Shown piece by piece: positions 12,953 through 24,692 of a DNA stretch of 64,000 bases; the first letter of the stretch is position 1; each line of letters opens with the position of its first letter. The stretch covers positions 50,582,282 to 50,646,281 of the forward strand of contig NC_083339.1 in assembly GCF_019175385.1 (NCBI RefSeq), in the 5' to 3' direction. The position numbers were made by a program, and so were the translations under genes. Source of the DNA: Lycium barbarum. Its lineage: Eukaryota; Streptophyta; Magnoliopsida; Solanales; Solanaceae. Below the pieces are notes generated by a model. It was not told the origin of the DNA. It ran no database searches and worked only from the letters and a program-made list of their open reading frames with translations.

Positions 12953-13140
12953 TTTCTGAAACCATAACACACTTTTAGGAATAACATAATCCTAAGCATG
13001 GCTCTATCGCACGATTTCATGAGAAGAAGGATGGTCATTTTCCTAAATGCCCTGTAGCCTCTTGTTTATTAGCGTGGCGCGCAACACACCATAAACAAGA
13101 CTCTACTAGACATGGCTCGTAGACACTTCCTAGGACGAAC

Positions 13141-13153
13141 TGCTCTGATACCA
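13141..13153 (-). other. PBS of Y (initiator tRNA-Met type)
   Basis: Minus strand TGGTATCAGAGCA, four bases from the 5' LTR end at 13158. It matches the usual Met-initiator tRNA primer site of plant Ty3/gypsy elements. Confidence 0.85.
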
Positions 13154-13157
13154 CTTC

Positions 13158-13397
13158 TGTCACGACCCAGCTAGGGGCCGCGACGGGTACCCGGAGCTAG
13201 TTACCGAGCACCGCTCACTCTACTACTTATCTTGCTCATTTAATATTCTTTTACCAATTTACATACCAGTTGTAGGAAAATCATAATTAAACAAACATAA
13301 ATACTTTATATACAATTGCCTTTCGGCCATCAAAATAATATACACGCATATGAAAACGTCTTGTGAGACCATCTAACCCACACTGCGTATCTATGAG
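13158..13397 (-). mobile_element. 5' LTR of Y, inner piece
   Basis: 240 bp homologous to 6069-6307. It is cut by Z, whose left TSD ATGAG is 13393-13397. It continues at 24693-26491. Confidence 0.9.
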
Positions 13398-16300
13398 TGT
13401 CACGACCCAACCCCGTGGGCCGCGACCAGTGCCCGAGCTGGGCACCTATACGTACCCGATACCCCAAATTAGCATATTAACAGAATAATAATATAATAAT
13501 AATATTAGTGGTCGCTACAGAATTTAGCAGAAAAACAGACTTGGCACACATAGGCCGATAAGGCCATCACAGAACAGAATATCCCAAACATATGTACAGA
13601 ACCCACACAGATGTATCCACAGACCTCTACAGAACATATCATAATCATAAGACGGGACAGGACCCTGTCATACCCTGAACAAAGTACATATCCAGATAGC
13701 AGTGACAGACTATACCAAAAGATGGGCTCTGTAGAAGAGAGCGCCCCAAATAGCAGAAATAGGATCCTAAACGTGTGGATCAGCGAACCTGTCGTCAGTA
13801 CCTGCGCGGCATGAAAACGCAGCCCCCGAAGAAAGGGGGTCAGTACGAAATATGTACTGAATATGTAAAGCGGAATCACAGAAGTCAAATCATAATGGTT
13901 ACAGAAAATGAGTACAGAATCCAGAGTGTCAAATGCATATTTCCAAAACAGACAGAATGCGTACAGAAACATATGTCATATCATATCATATCCGGTCCCT
14001 GACACGGGACTCGGCAGACAGAATGTGGCCACCCTCCCGACGCTGGTGCCACTATACAGAGGAATCAGAAAAAGGGGCGTGGCCCCGTATCATAAAATGT
14101 CATATCAGAATGGCCATAACAGATCAGATCAGAATAGGCGGACATGGCACATCATACTCCACAGACCCATGTACGCGTATACCTGCCCCCTCACATCGGG
14201 GCGCGGCGAACAATGCAGAGAATTACGCTTGACAACATATCTTGGCCCGGGCTCAGTGTGGGAAACATTGGGACATCCACGAATGGAGTAGTGAGAGACT
14301 AATGCAATTTAAAAATATAATAAATGTTTTCAAAGACTCGATGAAGCGTATCAAAGACAAACAAATCCAATGGGGTCGGACGGAATCATAATAAATGTAT
14401 TTCAGATATCATAATAAATTACAGAAGTATAACTTTCCCGAAGTCATTCCGAGTGTCAAAATAATTTATAATATTTAACAGAATATTTAAAATAATATTC
14501 GTTAAGCGATTAGTAGGGTAATTAAAACATTTCTTTCAAAAATCGCTTAAAAAGGAAGCTTTAACACATTAGGGGCAAAACCGTAAATAGCGGGCCCGCC
14601 TTGGGACAAACAAGGCGGCGGGCTCAAATTGTGCCCTCTAAGCATATAGTATCACCCAAAAAGGTTATACAAACATTCTATGACTTTCTGAATAATTTAG
14701 AGCAAAATTGCATAATTTCAGAAAAAGCGTATCAAAATGGTTCAATTCTACTGAAGGAAAAACTGAAATTTTGTCTTGCGGATTCCGAGGGCCAAGAGGT
14801 CCTTCGAGGCCCGGATCCGACCCTAACACACTAGGGGCATGCCAAGGGAAGAATTGGGGTTGCTTTACATACCTTTCGCGCTCCTTAAGCCTTTCCAAAC
14901 TCACTTCCCGTTTCGTCGAAAAACTGCAATTGGTCAAGTTTACCAATTGTGAATTATTAATGCCATTATTTCAACTTTAAGCATATTTGGCTACCGAAAT
15001 TTCGGCAGCACTTCCCCTATACATATGACACCCGAGAATTCAACTCGGCTATAAATCATCAACAACAACCCAAACGACAACAACAATATCAACAATGAAC
15101 ATTAAAAACACAAATATCCTTCAACTAGTCATTTTTCTCACAAGTTGACATAATCTTCAATTCAACCCAACTTTCAACTAAGATCAATAATTTCATATTC
15201 AACAACCATCATGATCATCACCATATAGTTCTAGAAACATTTCATATCGTTTTCCTTACGATATACACTCGATATACATGATATACAATCTTCCGCCAAA
15301 ATCATAACTTATGCAAAACATCAAATCTTTGGCATACAACTTCATAACAAATTTCAAACTTCCAAATTCATCAACCATAATCATAATTCACATCTTAACA
15401 ACTTCATTTCCATAATATCACAAAATTATTCTAAAGTGACATAATCATCTATATTCCAACTTCAACCAAAATTCATTCAACTTTCATTCCCAATATAATT
15501 TCCATCATAACCACAACTAGAATGCAACATAAAATTCAACTCATATATGTATACAACATATATACACCCATGGCTACATATATATATACATACCCACTTT
15601 GCAAACTTCCTTATTTCCATAATTTCTACTCATTTCCACATACCACAACATAAACAAACCTTCATAACATAAGAAAAAGGAATTGATTCTTACCTTTTTC
15701 TACAAACTTCTTCACTTGAACAAGTTGTCAACTTGAAGAAATAAGTGCTCCTTCTTCCAAAACAATTACACCAAGTTGTAGAGGACACTTAATTTAGTAG
15801 GAATTCAACAAGAAAATAATTTTAGAGGCAAGATTTTGAGGGGTGATTTTTCTATGGCCAAACCCGAAATGCCCTCTTTTTGTTCTTGTTTTTCCTCCTA
15901 TTCTTTCTCTTGAAAGTTCTATGGAATTTGGATGATTAAGTGGTCTTTTATTCATTGACCACATGACTTAATTCCATGGGCTTGGATCCTTTTTATGGAC
16001 CATGGCCGAATGGCTCCTCACTTGGGCCTGAATTGTTTTTTCATTTTTTTTGGGTCAACTCGGTTGGTCCCGAGTTGGGCCTAGCCCACTGACCTTTCGA
16101 CCTTAAAACGTTCATATCTCCTTGTACCGACGTCACCTGGGAACCCACGACCTATGGATGGAAAGATAATTCAATTATCTACGACTTCTATTTCAAGGTA
16201 TTTTCGAAATTCCAAACTTAAAATACAGTTTTCGCCCCCCAAAGTCAGGTCACCCGAAAACGTTTTCTTAAAAATATTCGTTTGGAGGGTTTCCACTTTG

Positions 16301-16442
16301 ATTTGGTCCAAAGGTACTTCATGAGTTGTGTTTAACTTTACATATGTGATTCATATGACTTTTCAGATGTTCCAAAAAAAATCTCGGTATGTGGGCCCCA
16401 CCCCAGCAGATGCTCCGAGGTTCAAAAATACGGGATATAACA
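13398..16442 (-). mobile_element. 3' LTR of Z
   Basis: TG...CA LTR, beginning TGTTATATCCCG on the minus strand. It contains the double-hairpin module at 13823-13859. A 155-residue hydrophobic frame (13505-13972, LTR sense strand) is kept in both LTRs, but the LTRs are so similar that this is not evidence of coding. Confidence 0.93.
13823..13859 (-). other. Conserved LTR double-hairpin module (Z, 3' LTR)
   Basis: CCCCCGAAGAAAGGGGG (13823-13839) followed by CAGTACGAAATATGTACTG (13841-13859); the second copy is at 22066-22102. The loop GAAGAAA is the same as in Y, while the stem pairs differ but still pair. Confidence 0.65.
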
Positions 16443-16478
16443 TCCTCCCCCCCTTTAGAACATTCGTCCTCGAATGTT
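16443..16478 (-). other. PPT and adjoining palindrome of Z
   Basis: Minus strand AAAGGGGGGGAGGA (16443-16456) abuts the 3' LTR. AACATTCGTCCTCGAATGTT follows at 16459-16478, identical to that of Y. Confidence 0.85.
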
Positions 16479-16565
16479 AAATTAATCTCATAGGGTTTGA
16501 AAATACTTTGGGGGAGTTCATGTTTACAGACATCACATATGACACACGATTGATATTGGAATAAA

Positions 16566-17786
16566 TTAAAGTAGGGATTTAAGGTTACCTGTGGGTATAG
16601 AGAACAAATGAGGATATTTCTTCTTCATTTCCTCTTCGGCCTCCCATGTCATTTCCTCCCTATTATCGTTCCGCCACAGTACCTTAACAGAGGCTACATC
16701 TTTATTCCGAAGCCTCCTTACCTGACGATCCAAAATAGATACAGGCTGCTCCTCGTACGATAGTTGCTCCGTCACCTGAATATCATCAGCAGGAAATATT
16801 CTAGAAGGGTCACCGACGCATTTACGAAGCATAGAGACATGAAATACCGGATGTACCGCTTCCAAATCAGATGGCAAATCTAGCTCATAGGCGACATTTC
16901 CAGTTTTTCGAACAATCTGATAAGGCCCAATATAACGCGGACTGAGCTTACCCTTTCTGCCGAACCGCATCACGCCTTTCATAGGCGATACCTTCAGGAA
17001 TACCCAATCGCCTACCTGAAACTCCAACGGTCGACGCCGTTTATCCGCGTATGACTTCTGTCGACTCTGGGCTGCCAACAGTCGCTCCCGAATAAGTTTT
17101 ACCTTGTCCACGGCCTGCTGGACCATATCTGGGCCAATCAACTCTGACTCGCCAATATCAAACCAGCCAATCGGCGATCTGCATTTCCTGCCATATAGAG
17201 CCTCGTACGGAGCCATCTGGATGCTGGAATGGTAACTGTTATTATATGCAAACTCAATCAATGGCAAGTGATCATCCCAGCTGCCTCTGAAATCAATAAC
17301 GCAGGCCCGCAACATATCCCCCAGCGTCTGTATAGTGCGCTCGGCCTGTCCGTCGCTCTGAGGATGAAAGGCTGTGCTCAGACTCACCTGAGTCCCTAGA
17401 CCCTCCTGAAATGACCTCCAGAAACGCGCCGTAAACTGGGCGCCTCTGTCAGAAATAATAGATATAGGAACTCCGTGAAGCTTCACAATCTCTCTAATAT
17501 AGAGCCTGGCATAATCCTCGGCGGAATAAGTAGTCCTGACGGGAAGAAAATGGGCTGATTTCGTCAGCCTATCAACAACGACCCAGATGGAATCATACTT
17601 CCGTGGAGTGCGAGGCAAACCTGTAATGAAGTCCATATTAATAACCTCCCACTTCCAAGTCGGGATTTCCATCTCCTGCAACAGTCCACCCGGCTTCTGA
17701 TGCTCAATCTTGACCTGCTGACAATTAGGGCACTGGGCGATGAACTCTGCAATATCCCGCTTCATGCCGTCCCACCAGTATAAGCA
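16566..17786 (-). pseudogene. Z integrase and chromodomain, downstream of a nonsense codon
   Basis: In the same frame as the upstream gag-pol and separated only by the TGA at 17787-17789, so this is the 3' part of one polyprotein gene. The ATG at 17765 is internal. Counting from it: zinc-finger cysteines C12 and C15, catalytic D45, D106 and E142 (exact D-35-E), the C-terminal DNA-binding region, then a chromodomain in about the last 60 residues ending near YPHLF. Integrase joins cDNA to host DNA; the chromodomain is a targeting module. Length and motifs are complete. It would be translated only by readthrough or if the TGA is a sequence error. Confidence 0.88.
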
Positions 17787-20700
17787 TCAGAGATCATGGT
17801 ACATCTTCGTAGACCCAGGATGGACTGAATAGCGAGCATAATGTGCCTCGCTCATAACCTGTTGCCGAAGGCCTGCAATATCAGGTACACACAACCTGCC
17901 TCTGTATAACATAGTGTCGTCCGGTGAAAACTCGAACGGAGTCCTCTCCTTATCATAGGTTGTGTCCCTGTACCGAGCTAAGACAGGATCCTCAAACTGA
18001 TGCCGCTTAATATCGTCCCTGATAGATGACTCAGAAACCCCTCGAACAGAAATCCGTGTATCTCCAGAATCGGCCAGACGAACCCCGAGACTAGCCAACT
18101 GCTGAATATCACGGGCTATCTCTCTCCTGTCTGGCTGTAAATCGGCCAAACTACCCATAGACTTCCGACTGAGCGCATCGGCAACAACATTAGCCTTACC
18201 CGGATGATACAGAATATCCACGTCATAATCTTTCAGAAGCTCCAGCCACCTCCGCTGTCGCAAATTAAGCTCTCTCTGCCTGAAAATATACTGGAGACTC
18301 TTATGATCAGTATAGATATCCACATGAACGCCATATAAATAGTGTCTCCATATCTTCAGAGCATGAATCACCGCTGCGAGCTCTAGATCGTGGGTAGGAT
18401 AATTCTTCTCATGCTTTTTGAGCTGCCGGGAAGCATACGCTATAACTCTGCCGTGCTGCATCAATACACAGCCTAACCCCATGCCAGAAGCGTCACAATA
18501 AATAACATACCCGTCCGGTCCCTCTGGAAGAGTCCGAACTGGGGCTGTAGTCAGCTTCTCCTTCAGCAACTGGAAGCTCCGTTCACAAGCGTCAGACCAC
18601 TGGAACTTAGCTCCCTTCTGAGTCAGCCTTGTCAAAGGCGCTGAAATCGAAGCAAACTTCTCCACAAACCTCCTGTAATAACCTGCTAACCCCAGGAAAC
18701 TGCGTACCTCTGTGGGCGTCGTAGGTCTGGGCCAATTCTTCACGGCCTCAATCTTCTGTGTGTCCACCCGGACACCATCAGCTGCAATAATATGCCCCAA
18801 GAAGGCCACTGAAGACAGCCAGAATTCGCACTTAGAAAATTTCGCATATAACTTCTGATGCCGGAGTACCCCTAATACCGATCTCAGATGATCTGCGTGC
18901 TCCGCCTCAGACCGAGAATAAACCAGGATATCATCAATGAATACAGTTACAAACATATCCAAGAATGGCCTGAATACCAGGTTCATCAAATCCATGAATA
19001 CTGCGGGAGCATTTGTCAGCCCAAAAGACATAACCCTGAACTCGTAATGCCCATATCGGGTCCGGAAAACTGTCTTAGGGATATCGGCCTCTCGTACTCG
19101 CACCTGGTGGTAACCGGATCGAAGATCTATCTTCGAAAAACACTTAGCGCCCTGCAGCTGATCAAACAAATCATCAATCCTGGGGAGGGGGTATTTATTC
19201 TTTATAGTTACCTTATTCAGCTGCCGATAATCAATACACATACGCAGCGACCCGTCCTTCTTACGCACAAATAATACCGGGGCTCCCCAAGGCGAAGTAC
19301 TAGGTCTGATGAAGCCCTTATACAACAAATCTTTCAGCTGCTCCTTCAACTCCTTTAATTCTGCAGGCGCCATTCTATACGGAGGAATAGAGATAGGCTG
19401 AGTGTCTGGGAGTAAGTCAATAGAGAAATCTATCTCCCGCTCTGGAGGAAGACCTGGAAGCTCGTCGGGAAAAACATCTGGAAACTCATTAATCACGGGG
19501 ACTGACTGAAGTGTCGGCGTCTCGGCGTCCAAGTCTTGCACCCGAACCAGATGATAGATATAACCCTTTCTGATCATTTTCTTTGCCTTAAGGTATGAAA
19601 TAAACTTACCTTTCGGCGATGTTGTATTACCAGCCCAATTTATAACTGGCTCCCCGGGAAACTGGAAGCGAACTACCTTATTTTGGCAGTCAACATTAGC
19701 GTAACAGGAAGCTAGCCAATCCATACCCATAATAACATCAAATTCAGTCATATCTAACTCTACCAGATCTGCCTTAGTGTCACGGTCACAAACGATCACA
19801 GAACAGTCTTTATAAACCTGTTTCGCTACAACAAAATCCCCTATCGGCGTGGCTACCTCAAATGGCTCTATAAGTTCAGACATAATACCAATTTTACCGG
19901 CAAAAAGGGGTGAAATATATGATAAAGTCGAACCTGGATCAATTAATGCATACACAGACCGAGAGAAGACCAATAAAGTACTTGTAACGACATTAGGAGA
20001 TGCCTCCTGATCCTGGCGGCTGGCCAAAGCATAAATGCGGTTCGAAGGACCGCTAATACTAGAAGCTCCACCACGGCCTCTGCCGCAACCTGCTGGTGCT
20101 GGAAAACCCTGCCCCGTAGGGCGCATAGCCACTGACGACGATGAAGACCCAGCGGCTGATCCGGTAGGCTGCGCTGCACCACCCGAACTACCCTTATACT
20201 GGCAATCTCTCACAGAATGGCCCTGACGGCCACAAGAAAAGCATGCACCGGTGGCTCTGTAGCACTCTCCCGTATGGTATCTGCCGCAAAAAGAACACTG
20301 AACCCTGGGTGGCCTCATCTGACCAGAACCCCTATCTGTCCGCGAACCTGAAGCCCTGGAGCTCTGGCCTGCTCCTGAATACCTTGGGCTATCGAACCTG
20401 CGACCTGTAGGCTGGGGAGGCGCGCTTTGCGCTGGCTGAGATGAAAATCTGCTAGGCTGCTGCGGCTGTTGGGGCTGTCTGCCCCGAAAATCTCCAGATG
20501 ACCTGGCCCTCTTGGGCTGTCTCCGATCCTGGCCCCTGTCAGGCTGGTGTCCTCCTCTGCCCCGATCCTCCATACCCTGGGCATGGGCCTGGATACGGGC
20601 AATATCCATACCGGGCTGAGGAGCCAACACTAAGCAGCTATCAACAAAATACCGATCCAGCCCCATAATATATCTGTGCATCCGGTCCGCCATAGTAGCC

Positions 20701-21437
20701 ACCACAGTAGGTGCATATCGGGCCAAGGAATCAAACTCCAAACTGTAGTCCCGGATACTGCGGCCCTTCTGCCTCAATAATAAGAATCTATCAGATCTGG
20801 CTCGTCGCAACTCTGGGGGCAGAAAATGTCCAAGAAATGCCTGAGAAAAATCGCCCCAAGCTGCTGGAGGAGCGCCGTCCCCCCTGGATATCCCCCATGA
20901 CTCGTACCAGTTTGCCGCCACATCATATAACCGGTACGAAGCTAACGCGACTGACTCTGTCTCGGAAGCATTAATCAAATCTAGAGTGCGTCGCATCTTC
21001 CTGATAAACTCCTCAGGATCCTCCTCGGGCTTTGTCCCGAAGAACTGTGGAGGGTTACAAGTCAAAAACTCACGGGCTCTCGAACTATCACGCCTGACTG
21101 CCCGGTCACCTCCCAGTCCATGCCCCTGAACCTGCCCTGCCACAAGTCTAGTCAGCAACTGGACTGCCTCCCTCATAGACTGATCCTCAGTGCCTGGCCG
21201 TGGAGCTGGAGGCTCAGGTACTGGAACTGCGGGAGCTGGCAGTGGAGCCGTCCCCCGATCTGCAGCTACGGCTGCCCCAATCTCCTCCACGAGTGGCGGT
21301 GTAGAAGAACCCTCTGTCTGGGGCAAAGTCTCCGGAGCAATATATACCTGGGCCCTGGTAGTCCTCTGGACCCGGCTAGTCTCTCCTACGGCAACTGACT
21401 TGGCCTTTTGGGCTGCTGTCGCCTTTTTTGGAGGCAT
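17787..21437 (-). CDS. Z Gag-protease-RT-RNase H polyprotein (ends early in integrase)
   Basis: Single frame typical of Tekay/Del chromoviruses. From the ATG at 21455 (1222 codons): Gag capsid about 125-300, Cys-rich motif C387-C398, CCHC zinc knuckle C405/C408/H413/C418, protease DPGST 506-510, RT about 690-890 with FIDD at 839-842, RNase H from YCDAS at 986-990, and the start of the integrase zinc finger. I prefer the ATG at 21437, which opens with MPPKK as in Y. The frame ends at a TGA at 17787-17789 in the HHCC finger; Y has lysine there, and a CGA to TGA change is a plausible cause. Gag, protease, RT and RNase H look undamaged. Confidence 0.9.
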   Translation of the reverse strand: MPPKKATAAQKAKSVAVGETSRVQRTTRAQVYIAPETLPQTEGSSTPPLVEEIGAAVAADRGTAPLPAPAVPVPEPPAPRPGTEDQSMREAVQLLTRLVAGQVQGHGLGGDRAVRRDSSRAREFLTCNPPQFFGTKPEEDPEEFIRKMRRTLDLINASETESVALASYRLYDVAANWYESWGISRGDGAPPAAWGDFSQAFLGHFLPPELRRARSDRFLLLRQKGRSIRDYSLEFDSLARYAPTVVATMADRMHRYIMGLDRYFVDSCLVLAPQPGMDIARIQAHAQGMEDRGRGGHQPDRGQDRRQPKRARSSGDFRGRQPQQPQQPSRFSSQPAQSAPPQPTGRRFDSPRYSGAGQSSRASGSRTDRGSGQMRPPRVQCSFCGRYHTGECYRATGACFSCGRQGHSVRDCQYKGSSGGAAQPTGSAAGSSSSSVAMRPTGQGFPAPAGCGRGRGGASSISGPSNRIYALASRQDQEASPNVVTSTLLVFSRSVYALIDPGSTLSYISPLFAGKIGIMSELIEPFEVATPIGDFVVAKQVYKDCSVIVCDRDTKADLVELDMTEFDVIMGMDWLASCYANVDCQNKVVRFQFPGEPVINWAGNTTSPKGKFISYLKAKKMIRKGYIYHLVRVQDLDAETPTLQSVPVINEFPDVFPDELPGLPPEREIDFSIDLLPDTQPISIPPYRMAPAELKELKEQLKDLLYKGFIRPSTSPWGAPVLFVRKKDGSLRMCIDYRQLNKVTIKNKYPLPRIDDLFDQLQGAKCFSKIDLRSGYHQVRVREADIPKTVFRTRYGHYEFRVMSFGLTNAPAVFMDLMNLVFRPFLDMFVTVFIDDILVYSRSEAEHADHLRSVLGVLRHQKLYAKFSKCEFWLSSVAFLGHIIAADGVRVDTQKIEAVKNWPRPTTPTEVRSFLGLAGYYRRFVEKFASISAPLTRLTQKGAKFQWSDACERSFQLLKEKLTTAPVRTLPEGPDGYVIYCDASGMGLGCVLMQHGRVIAYASRQLKKHEKNYPTHDLELAAVIHALKIWRHYLYGVHVDIYTDHKSLQYIFRQRELNLRQRRWLELLKDYDVDILYHPGKANVVADALSRKSMGSLADLQPDRREIARDIQQLASLGVRLADSGDTRISVRGVSESSIRDDIKRHQFEDPVLARYRDTTYDKERTPFEFSPDDTMLYRGRLCVPDIAGLRQQVMSEAHYARYSVHPGSTKMYHDL

Positions 21438-21623
21438 ATCTGCAAATATAGCCACTCGTTAGGAAGGGGTCATCCTGATAACACAGCTCTATCGCACGAT
21501 CTAAGACAGAAAGAAGGGTAGTATCCTAAATGCCCTGTAGCCTCCTGTTTATAGGCGTGGTGCACAACACACCGATAAACAAGACTCTACTAGACACGGT
21601 CTGTGGACATTCCGAGGACGAAC

Positions 21624-21636
21624 TGCTCTAATACCA
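21624..21636 (-). other. PBS of Z
   Basis: Minus strand TGGTATTAGAGCA, four bases from the 5' LTR. It has one mismatch to the PBS of Y, consistent with a C to T change after insertion. Confidence 0.8.
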
Positions 21637-21640
21637 CTTT

Positions 21641-24600
21641 TGTCACGATCCAACCCCGTGGGCCGCGACCAGTGCCCGAGCTGGGCACCTATACGTACCC
21701 GATACCCCAAATTAGCATATTAACAGAATAATAATATAATAATAATATTAGTGGTCGCTACAGAATTTAGCAGAAAAACAGACTTGGCACACATTGGCCG
21801 ATAAGGCCATCACAGAACAGAATATCCCAAACATATGTACAGAACCCACACAGATGTATCCACAGACCTCTACAGAACATATCATAATCATAAGACGGGA
21901 CAGGGCCCTGTCATACCCTGAACAAAGTACATATCCAGATAGCAGTGACAGACTATACCAAAAGATGGGCTCTGTAGAAGAGAGCGCCCCAAATAGCAGA
22001 AATAGGATCCTAAACGTGTGGATCAGCGAACCTGTCGTCAGTACCTGCGCGGCATGAAAACGCAGCCCCCGAAGAAAGGGGGTCAGTACGAAATATGTAC
22101 TGAATATGTAAAGCGGAATCACAGAAGTCAAATCATAATGGTTACAGAAAATGAGTACAGAATCCAGAGTGTCAAATGCATATTTCCAAAACAGACAGAA
22201 TGCGTACAGAAACATATGTCATATCATATCATATCCGGTCCCTGACACGGGACTCGACAGACAGAATGTGGCCACCCTCCCGACGCTGGTGCCACTATAC
22301 AGAGGAATCAGAAAAAGGGGCGTGGCCCCGTATCATAAAATGTCATATCAGAATGGCCATAACAGATCAGATCAGAATAGGCGGACATGGCACATCATAC
22401 TCCACAGACCCATGTACGCGTATACCTGCCCCCTCACATCGGGGCGCGGCGAACAATGCAGAGAATTACGCTTGACAACATATCCTGGCCCGGGCTCAGT
22501 GTGGGAAACATTGGGACATCCACGAATGGAGTAGTGAGAGACTAATGCAATTTAAAAATATAATAAATGTTTTCAAAGACTCGATGAAGCGTATCAAAGA
22601 CAAACAAATCCAATGGGGTCGGACGGAATCATAATAAATGTATTTCAGATATCATAATAAATTACAGAAGTATAACTTTCCCGAAGTCATTCCGAGTGTC
22701 AAAATAATTTATAATATTTAACAGAATATTTAAAATAATATTCGTTAAGCGATTAGTAGGGTAATTAAAACATTTCTTTCAAAAATCGCTTAAAAAGGAA
22801 GCTTTAACACATTAGGGGCAAAACCGTAAATAGCGGGCCCGCCTTGGGACAAACAAGGCGGCGGGCTCAAATTGTGCCCTCTAAGCATATAGTATCACCT
22901 AAAAAGGTTATACAAACATTCTATGACTTTCTGAATAATTTAGAGCAAAATTGCATAATTTCAGAAAAAGCGTATCAAAATGGTTCAATTCTACTGAAGG
23001 AAAAACTGAAATTTTGTCTTGCGGATTCCGAGGGCCAAGAGGTCCTTCGAGGCCCGGATCCGACCCTAACACACTAGGGGCATGCCAAGGGAAGAATTGG
23101 GGTTGCTTTTCATACCTTTCGCGCACCTTAAGCCTTTCCAAACTCACTTCCCGTTTCGTCGAAAAACTGCAATTGGTCAAGTTTACCAATTGTGAATTAT
23201 TAATGCCATTATTTCAACTTTAAGCATATTTGGCTACCGAAATTTCGGCAGCACTTCCCCTATACATATGACACCCCGAGAATTCAACTCAGCTATAAAT
23301 CATCAACAACAACCCAAACGACAACAACAATATCAACAATGAACATTAAAAACACAAATATCCTTCAACTAGTCATTTTTCTCACAAGTTGACATAATCT
23401 TCAATTCAACCCAACTTTCAACTAAGATCAATAATTTCATATTCAACAACCATCATGATCATCACCATATAGTTCTAGAAACATTTCATATCGTTTTCCT
23501 TAAGATATACACTCGATATACATGATATACAATCTTCCGCCAAAATCATAACTTATGCAAAACATCAAATCTTTGGCATACAACTTCATAACAAATTTCC
23601 AACTTCCAAATTCATCAACCATAATCATAATTCACATCTTAACAACTTCATTTCCATAATATCACAAAATTATTCTAAAGTGACATAATCATCTATATTC
23701 CAACTTCAACCAAAATTCATTCAACTTTCATTCCCAATATAATTTCCATCATAACCACAACTAGAATGCAACATAAAATTCAACTCATATATGTATACAA
23801 CATATATACACCCATGGCTACATATATATATACATACCCACTTTGCAAACTTCCTTATTTCCATAATTTCTACTCATTTTCACATACCACAACATAAACA
23901 AACCTTCATAACATAAGAAAAAGGAATTGATTCTTACCTTTTTCTACAAACTTCTTCACTTGAACAAGTTGTCAACTTGAAGAAATAAGTGCTCCTTCTT
24001 CCAAAACAATTACACCAAGTTGTAGAGGACACTTAATTTAGTAGGAATTCAACAAGAAAATAATTTTAGAGGCAAGATTTTGAGGGGTGATTTTTCTATG
24101 GCCAAACCCGAAATGCCCTCTTTTTGTTCTTGTTTTTCCTCCTATTCTTTCTCTTGAAAGTTCTATGGAATTTGGATGATTAAGTGGTCTTTTATTCATT
24201 GACCACATGACTTAATTCCATGGGCTTGGATCCTTTTTATGGACCATGGCCGAATGGCTCCTCACTTGGGCCTGAATTTTTTTTTCATTTTGTTTTGGGC
24301 CAACTCGGTTGGTCCCGAGTTGGACCTAGCCCACTGACCTTTCGACCTTAAAACGTTCATATCTCCTTGTACCGACGTCACCTGGGAACCCACGACCTAT
24401 GGATGGAAAGCTAATTCAATTATCTACCACTTCTATTTCAAGGTATTTTCGAAATTCCAAACTTACAATACCGTTTTCGCCCCCCAAAGTCAGGTCACCC
24501 GAAAACGTTTTCTTAAAAATATTCGTTTGGAGGGTTTCCACTTTGATTTGGTCCAAAGGTACTTCATGAGTTGTGTTTAAATTTACATATGTGATTTATA

Positions 24601-24687
24601 TGACTTTTCAGATGTTCCAAAAAAAATCTCGGTATGTGGGCCCCACCCCAGCAGATGCTCCGAGGTTCAAAAATACGGGATATAACA
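21641..24687 (-). mobile_element. 5' LTR of Z
   Basis: 3047 bp, nearly identical to 13398-16442. The module at 22066-22102 is conserved. It ends at TSD ATGAG, after which Y resumes. Confidence 0.93.
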
Positions 24688-24692
24688 ATGAG

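Larger units (their letters stand above)
13398..24687 (-). mobile_element. Z: young, nearly intact Tekay/Del-type chromovirus
   Basis: Complete minus-strand Ty3/gypsy element, 11.29 kb, with TSD ATGAG (13393-13397 and 24688-24692). LTRs are 3045 bp (13398-16442) and 3047 bp (21641-24687), differing at roughly twenty sites by eye, under 1%. PPT, PBS and a gag-pol frame of about 1630 codons interrupted by one TGA are all present. It is inserted in the 5' LTR of Y; the empty site is visible in the Y 3' LTR near 6302. Confidence 0.95.

Noticed and set aside
13505..13972. 155-residue hydrophobic frame in the Z 3' LTR, repeated at 21748-22215
   Set aside because: Both copies are LTRs under 1% different, so conservation is automatic. 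No recognisable domain, and it overlaps the conserved hairpin module.
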